DNA from: Daphnia carinata
Taxonomy: Eukaryota > Arthropoda > Branchiopoda > Diplostraca > Daphniidae
Assembly: GCF_022539665.2 (NCBI RefSeq)
Contig: NW_026712542.1
Location: 1 to 25,711 of the forward strand
Direction: 5' to 3'
DNA: 25,711 nucleotides
In this document: positions 20,061 to 25,711 of the stretch, piece by piece
Position numbering within the stretch: the stretch's first letter is position 1
How the letters are laid out: each line of letters starts with the position of its first letter
The notes under the pieces: generated by a model
Told to the model about the DNA's origin: nothing
The model's database searches: none
Seen by the model: only the letters and a program-made list of their open reading frames with translations
Program-made: the position numbers and the translations under genes

Positions 20061-21830
20061 GATCATGAAACTGATTCTATAACACTATATTCACAATGAC
20101 GTAAATTTGATGCTGTTTGAATGTAGATATTGAAACTCACTGTATCATACTATATTCACATTGAATACACGTATATTTGATACTGTTTGAATGTGGATCA
20201 TGAAACTGATTCTATAACACTATATTCACACTGAATACACGTATATTTGATACTGTTTGAATGTAGATACTGAAATTCACTGTATCATACTATATTCACA
20301 TTGAATACACGTATATTTGATGCTGTTTGAATGTAGATATTGAAACTCACTGTATCATACTATATTCACATTGAATACACGTATATTTGATACTGTTAGA
20401 ATGTAGATCATGAAACTGATACTATAACACTATATTCACATTGAATACACGTATAATTGATACTGTTTGAATGTAGATCATGAAACTGATTCTATAACAC
20501 TATATTCACATTGAACACACGTATATTTGATGCTGTTTGAATGTAGATATTGAAACTCACTGTATCATACTATATTCACATTGAATACACGTATATTTGA
20601 TACTGTTTGAATGTAGATCATAAAACTGATTCTATAACACTATATTCACATTGAATACACGTATATTTGATGCTGTTTGAATGTAGATATTGAAACTCAC
20701 TGTATCATACTATATTCACATTGAATACACGTATATTTGATATTGTTTGAATGTAGATCATGAAACTGATTCTATAACACTATATTCACATTGAATACAC
20801 ATATATTTGATGCTGTTTGAATTTAGATATTGAAACTCACTGTATCATACTATATTCACATTGAATACACGTATATTTGATATTGTTTGAATGTAGATCA
20901 TGAAACTGATTCTATAACACTATATTCACATTGAATACACATATATTTGATGCTGTTTGAATGTAGATATTGAAACTCACTGTATCATACTATATTCACA
21001 TTGAATACACGTATATTTGATGCTGTTTGAATTTAGATATTGAAACTCACTGTATCATACTATATTCACATTGAATACACGTATATTTGATATTGTTTGA
21101 ATGTAGATCATGAAACTGATTCTATAACACTATATTAACATTGAATACACGTATATTTGATGCTGTTTGAATGTAGATATTGAAACTCACTGTATCATAC
21201 TATATTCACATTGAATACACGTATATTTGATGCTGTTTGAATGTAGATATTGAAAGTCACTGTATCATACTATATTCACATTGAATACACGTATATTTGA
21301 TACTGTTTGAATGTAGATCATTAAACTGATTCTATAACACTATATTCACAATGAATACACGTATATTTGATGCTGTTTGAATGTAGATCATGAAACTGAT
21401 TCTATAACACTATATTCATATTGAATACACGTATATTTGATACTGTTTGAATGTAGATCATGAAACTGATTCTATAACACTATATTCACATTGAATACAC
21501 GTATATTTGATGCTGTTTGAATGTAGATATTGAAACTCACTGTATCATACTATATTCACATTGAATACACGTATATTTGATACTGTTTGAATGTAGACCA
21601 TGAAACTGATTCTATAACACTATATTCACATTGAATACACGTATATTTGATGCTGTTTGAATGTAGATTTTGAAACTCACTGTATCATACTATATTCACA
21701 TTGAATACACGTATATTTGATGCTGTTTGAATGTAGATATTGAAAGTCACTGTATCATACTATATTCACATTGAATACACGTATATTTGATACTGTTTGA
21801 ATGTAGATCATGAAACTGATTCTATAACAC

Positions 21831-21900
21831 TATATTCACATTGAATACACGTATATTTGTTGTTGTTTCAATGTAGATATTGAAACTCTCTGTATCATAC
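21831..21900. repeat. Variant monomer, likely relative of the TTGTTG higher-order marker
   Basis: This monomer carries TATATTTGTTGTTGTTTCAA and then GAAACTCTCTG but keeps the normal TATATTCACA and ATGTAG. It is 490 bp (7 units) before the first full marker monomer and probably represents an earlier stage of the same variant. Confidence 0.75.
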
Positions 21901-22320
21901 TATATTCACATTGAATACACGTATAATTGATACTGTTTGAATGTAGATCATTAAACTGATTCTATAACACTATATTCACATTGAATACACGTATATTTGA
22001 TGCTGTTTCAATGTAGATATTGAAACTCACTGTATCATACTATATTTACATTGAATACACGTATATTTGATGCTGTTTAAATGTAGATATTGAAACTCAC
22101 TGTATCATACTATATTCACATTGAATACACGTATATTTGATGCCGTTTGAATGTAGATCATGAAACTGATTCTATAACACCATATTCCCATTGAATACAC
22201 GTATATTTGATGCTGTTTGAATGTAGATATTGAAACTCACTGTATCATACTATATTCACATTGAATACACGTATATTTGATACTGTTTGAATGTAGATCA
22301 TGAAACTGATTCTATAACAC

Positions 22321-22390
22321 TATATTGACCTTGAATACACATATATTTGTTGTTGTTTCAATTTAGATATTGAAACTCTCTGTATCATAC
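22321..22390. repeat. Higher-order marker monomer, copy 1
   Basis: It carries the linked variants TATATTGACC, TTGTTGTTGTTTCAATTTAG and GAAACTCTCTG, followed by a monomer with GAATATAGATC. The same combination recurs at 23581 (18 units later), including the GAATATAG neighbour. Confidence 0.9.
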
Positions 22391-23580
22391 TATATTCACA
22401 TTGAATACACGTATATTTGATACTGTTTGAATATAGATCATGAAACTGATTCTATAACACTATATTCACATTGAATACACGTATATTTGATACTGTTTGA
22501 ATGTAGATAATGAAACTGATTCTATAACGCTATATTCACATTGACTACACGTATATTTGATGCTGTTTGAATGTAGATATTGAAACTCACTGTATCATAC
22601 TATATTCACATTGAATACACGTATATTTGATGCTGTTTGAATGTAGATATTGAAACTCACTGTATCATACTATATTCACATTGAATACACGTATATTTGA
22701 TACTGTTTGAATGTAGATAATTAAACTGATTCTATAACACTATATTCACAATGAATAAACGTATATTTGATGCTGTTTGAATGTAGATATTGAAACTCAC
22801 TGTATCATACTATATTCATATTGAATACACGTATATTTGATACTGTTTGAATGTCGATCATGAAACTGATTCTATAACACTATATTCACATTGAATAAAC
22901 TTATATTTGATGCTGTTTGAATGTAGATATTGAAACTCACTGTATCATACTATATTCATATTGAATACACGTATATTTGATACTGTTTGAATGTCGATCA
23001 TGAAACTGATTCTATAACACTATATTCACATTGAATACACGTATATTTGATGCTGTTTGAATGTAGATATTGAAACTCACTGTATCATACTATATTCACA
23101 TTGAATACACGTATATTTGATGCTGTTTGAATGTAGATATTGAAACTCACTGTATCATACTATATTCACATTGAATACACGTATATTTGATACTGTTTGA
23201 ATGTAGATCATGAAACTGATTCTATAACACTATATTCACATTGAATACACGTATATTTGATGCTGTTTGAATGTAGATATTGAAACTCACTGTATCATAC
23301 TATATTCACATTGAATACACGTATATTTGATGCTGTTTGAATGTAGATATTGAAACTCACTGTATCATACTATATTCACATTGAATACACGTATATTTGA
23401 TGCTGTTTGAATGTAGATCATGAAACTGATTCTATAACACTATATTCACATTGAATACACGTATATTTGATGCTGTTTGAATGTAGATATTGAAACTCAC
23501 TGTATCATACTATATTCACATTGTATACACGTATATATGATACTGTTTGAATGTAGATCATGAAACTGATTCTATAACAC

Positions 23581-23650
23581 TATATTGACCTTGAATACAC
23601 GTATATTTGTTGTTGTTTCAATTTAGATATTGAAACTCTCTGTATCATAC
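23581..23650. repeat. Higher-order marker monomer, copy 2
   Basis: It is identical in its marker variants to copy 1 except GTATAT for ATATAT, and is again followed by GAATATAGATC. It is 1260 bp from copy 1 and 840 bp from copy 3, both whole numbers of monomers. Confidence 0.9.
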
Positions 23651-24420
23651 TATATTCACATTGAATACACGTATATTTGATACTGTTTGAATATAGATCA
23701 TGAAACTGATTCTATAACACTATATTCACATTGAATACACGTATATTTGATGCTGTTTGAATGTAGATATTGAAACTGATTCTATAACACTATATTCACA
23801 ATGAATAAACGTATATTTGATGCTGTTTGAATGTAGATATTGAAACTCACTGTATCATGCTATATTCATATTGAATACACGTATATTTGAAACTGTTTGA
23901 ATGTCGATCATGAAACTGATTCTATAACACTATATTCACATTGAATACACTTATATTTGATGCTGTTTGAATGTAGATAATGAAACTCACTGTATCATAC
24001 TATATTCACATTGAATACACGTATATTTGATACTGTTTGAATGTCGATCATGAAACTGATTCTATAACACTATATTCACATTGAATACACGTATATTTGA
24101 TGCTGTTTGAATGTAGATATTGAAACTCACTGTATCATACTATATTCACATTGAATACACGTATATTTGATGCTGTTTGAATGTAGATATTGAAACTCAC
24201 TGTATCATACTATATTCACATTGAATACACGTATAATTGATACTGTTTGAATGTAGATCATGAAACTGGTTCTATAACACTATATTCACATTGAATACAC
24301 GTATATTTGATGCTGTTTGAATGTAGATATTGAAACTCACTGTATCATACTATATTCACATTGAATACACGTATATTTGATTCTGTTTGAATGTAGATCA
24401 TGAAACTGATTCTATAACAC

Positions 24421-24490
24421 TATATTGACCTTGAATACACGTATATTTGTTGTTGTTTCAATTTAGATATTGAAACTCTCTCTATAACAC
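24421..24490. repeat. Higher-order marker monomer, copy 3 (last monomer of the array)
   Basis: It shares TATATTGACC and TTGTTGTTTCAATTTAG with copies 1 and 2, but its end switches to CTCTCTATAACAC, a B-to-A junction. Six bases later the satellite stops. Confidence 0.88.
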
Positions 24491-24496
24491 TATATT

Positions 24497-25058
24497 TCAG
24501 GACGGTAATTAGAGTCTAGTTTTAAGTATCTGCCCTATGGTATTGTATATTTCAGCGATTTCTGTCTTCTTATTTGATTTTTGCTACCTATTTTTCGTTT
24601 TTCTCTTGTTCATGTACAACAACCGCCTGATGAAAATAAAAGAAAGGTTAATCCCAGTAGGAGAAAACCCTTTTCAAATAGTCAAACCTTTTCCCCCATA
24701 GTCGAGTGTGACGTAGATTTTCATTCGTACTGATGGCGGAAGACGATGGAAAGAGGGAGAAAAAGGCTAACCCTAACTGGAGGCAGATTAAGCCGTTTAG
24801 CAGGCAGTGGAACCTCTTTCGCAGCTAGAAAAAAAAATCACTTTTCATCTATTCAATCATGTATAGTGTGCGCCTACCATTTGTTTCGTCAAAGAAAATA
24901 AATAGACAATTCACGGTTGAGCGCACTTGGGAACTGCCCCCAAGGCCCTGCCCGTGCTCCTTATTTGGTCCGTAAACCGAGGCGGAATTTAGTTCCTCTT
25001 TTTTATGTTTGTCGATATCAATGGGTCGTTGATTTTTTCGTTTTTTGGCGGCTTACTA
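24497..25058. other. Noncoding stretch between satellite and helicase stop codon
   Basis: About 560 bp of non-satellite sequence with no recognisable domain on either strand. It contains purine-rich and A-rich runs (for example 24829-24838), a plus-strand 31-codon ORF (24733-24828) without recognisable homology, and a weak inverted repeat AGTGTGCGC/GCGCACTT (24868-24928). If the Helitron reading is right this is its 3' noncoding tail. Confidence 0.6.
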
Positions 25059-25711
25059 CTAAAGAAGAACTTCCTTGTAAACAACGTTTTTGGTGAATAC
25101 CTTGTTTTTCTCTTCTGCCGTAGAATGCGGAAGATTTCTAAGCAGTTTGCCTTGTTTCTCGGTTTCTTCGCACTGAACCTTGACACCTTGTCTTGACGTC
25201 GCCCGCGAGAATGCAACGTAAAGCTGTCCATGGCTAAAAACGGCTTTCGGAAGGTAGATCCCAACTCGGTCGAAGGTCTGTCCCTGCGACTTGTTTATGG
25301 TCATGGCAAAAGCCACAAGTACAGGGAACTGCAACCTCTTGAGTTTGAAGGGCAAGTCAGAGTCGGTGGGAGACATGGACATCCGTGGGAGGAAGACATT
25401 GTGCCCTTTGTGTTTCCCGGCCGCGATTTCTGCTACAATGAGGTTCTCGCGGAGTGCCTTGAGGATGAGCCTCGTGCCGTTACAAAGTCCCTGTCGCGAG
25501 TCAATGTTCTTTAGGAGAATGACGATAGCTCCTATTTTCAGTTTGAGTTGGTGCGTAGGTAACCCAGACACGTTGAAGGTGTTTAAAATTTCTGGAGGGT
25601 AGTTGGATATTTCTTCTGGGTCCTCTGAATCGATGGTGTCAATACTTTTGCAGACTTTAAGTGCGCCAGGCATCTCTCCAATAAACTTGTCGTTGATCCT
25701 GAGACAATCTT
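25059..25711 (-). CDS. Helitron helicase, C-terminal part of Rep/Hel (Pif1-like SF1B), partial
   Basis: In Helitrons this domain unwinds DNA during rolling-circle transposition. The frame is open to the window edge ([12 protein letters not shown] precedes the first visible Met at 25671-25673), so the N-terminal Rep HUH nuclease and helicase motifs I-III lie outside. Numbered from that Met: [20 protein letters not shown] (34-53) and [16 protein letters not shown] (57-72) are the conserved region before motif [16 protein letters not shown] is motif V (124-138); [12 protein letters not shown] is motif VI (148-159). After motif VI about 45 residues follow to an ordinary stop, ending [11 protein letters not shown], as usual for the family. 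No frameshift or stop is seen, so this copy may be young. Confidence 0.9.
   Translation of the reverse strand, partial: DCLRINDKFIGEMPGALKVCKSIDTIDSEDPEEISNYPPEILNTFNVSGLPTHQLKLKIGAIVILLKNIDSRQGLCNGTRLILKALRENLIVAEIAAGKHKGHNVFLPRMSMSPTDSDLPFKLKRLQFPVLVAFAMTINKSQGQTFDRVGIYLPKAVFSHGQLYVAFSRATSRQGVKVQCEETEKQGKLLRNLPHSTAEEKNKVFTKNVVYKEVLL

Larger units (their letters stand above)
20056..24496. repeat. 70-bp satellite array, right block (about 63 monomers)
   Basis: This block has the same A/B monomers as the left one. The first monomer has lost about 5 bp (TTCACAATGACGTAAATTTG). From 20151 to 24491 the word TATATT starts recur every 70 bp for exactly 62 units with no net indel. Point variants are more common than in the left block (AATTTAG, TGTCGATC, GATATTG, TTGTTGTTTCA) and several recur as linked sets at long spacing, which shows higher-order duplication. 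The array ends inside a monomer at TATATT (24491-24496), where sequence switches to unrelated DNA. Confidence 0.97.
24497..25711 (-). mobile_element. Helitron-related DNA (3' part, open at window edge)
   Basis: This stretch holds the C-terminal end of a Helitron helicase (25059-25711) plus about 560 bp downstream of its stop codon. The minus strand would end with CTGA at 24500-24497, exactly where the satellite begins. That fits the CTRR ending of Helitrons, but the next base is A rather than T and I see no convincing terminal hairpin. Extent and boundary are therefore tentative; the coding assignment is firm. Confidence 0.6.

Noticed and set aside
24763-24775. Telomere-like GCTAACCCTAACT
   Set aside because: Fewer than two repeat units, isolated inside unique sequence.
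24733-24828. 31-codon plus-strand ORF starting ATGGCGG and ending before an A-run
   Set aside because: It is too short to separate from chance, has no recognised motif, and the A-run alone does not show a retrocopy.
24989-25264. 91-codon minus-strand ORF overlapping the helicase end
   Set aside because: It is in a different frame from the clear helicase motifs and has no domain.

Overview
The window looks like invertebrate nuclear DNA from a repeat-rich, probably pericentromeric or otherwise heterochromatic region. I infer an animal, most likely an arthropod, because it carries a Ty3/gypsy retroelement with a baculovirus-F-like envelope next to a Helitron-type helicase. I cannot name the species. 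There is no bacterial-style operon, no rRNA or tRNA gene, and no host single-copy gene that I can support.

Layout: (1) 1-12131, a tandem satellite of 70-bp monomers in two linked variants, A and B, which mostly alternate to give a 140-bp dimer. (2) 12132-20055, one Ty3/gypsy (Metaviridae, errantivirus-like) element on the minus strand that interrupts a satellite monomer. Read from right to left it has one LTR with TATA-like and Inr-like sequences and palindromic U3 repeats, then a primer-binding site matching tRNA-Ala, a leader with an internal duplication, gag, protease, reverse transcriptase, RNase H, integrase, envelope and a polypurine tract. (3) 20056-24496, the satellite resumes in the same phase, with 62 consecutive monomers showing no net length change and clear higher-order duplication. 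(4) 24497-25711, unrelated DNA holding the C-terminal end of a Helitron Pif1-like helicase on the minus strand, cut by the window edge.

The retroelement is dead in its 5' half. Gag has an in-frame TGA, RT has three frame changes and a TAG, and the RNase H/integrase N-terminal stretch has a TGA and a TAA. The last 3 kb, however, is one open frame running from the integrase catalytic core through an acidic linker into a complete-looking fusion glycoprotein. That glycoprotein keeps its signal peptide, furin site, fusion peptide, coiled coil and membrane anchor. Homology runs on across every break, so the ancestor apparently had gag, pol and env in a single frame. A strong 3' splice site just before the Env signal peptide suggests Env was made from a spliced mRNA.

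Two things stand out. First, the element lacks a second LTR, yet it is flanked by a 5-bp direct repeat (ATGTA). The 6 nt after the polypurine tract look like the start of U3, and the opposite end lacks a TG start. Together this looks like a circularly permuted, one-LTR insertion. Second, the satellite array is a two-letter (A/B) arrangement with a recent segmental duplication at its right end, where it abuts the Helitron-related DNA.
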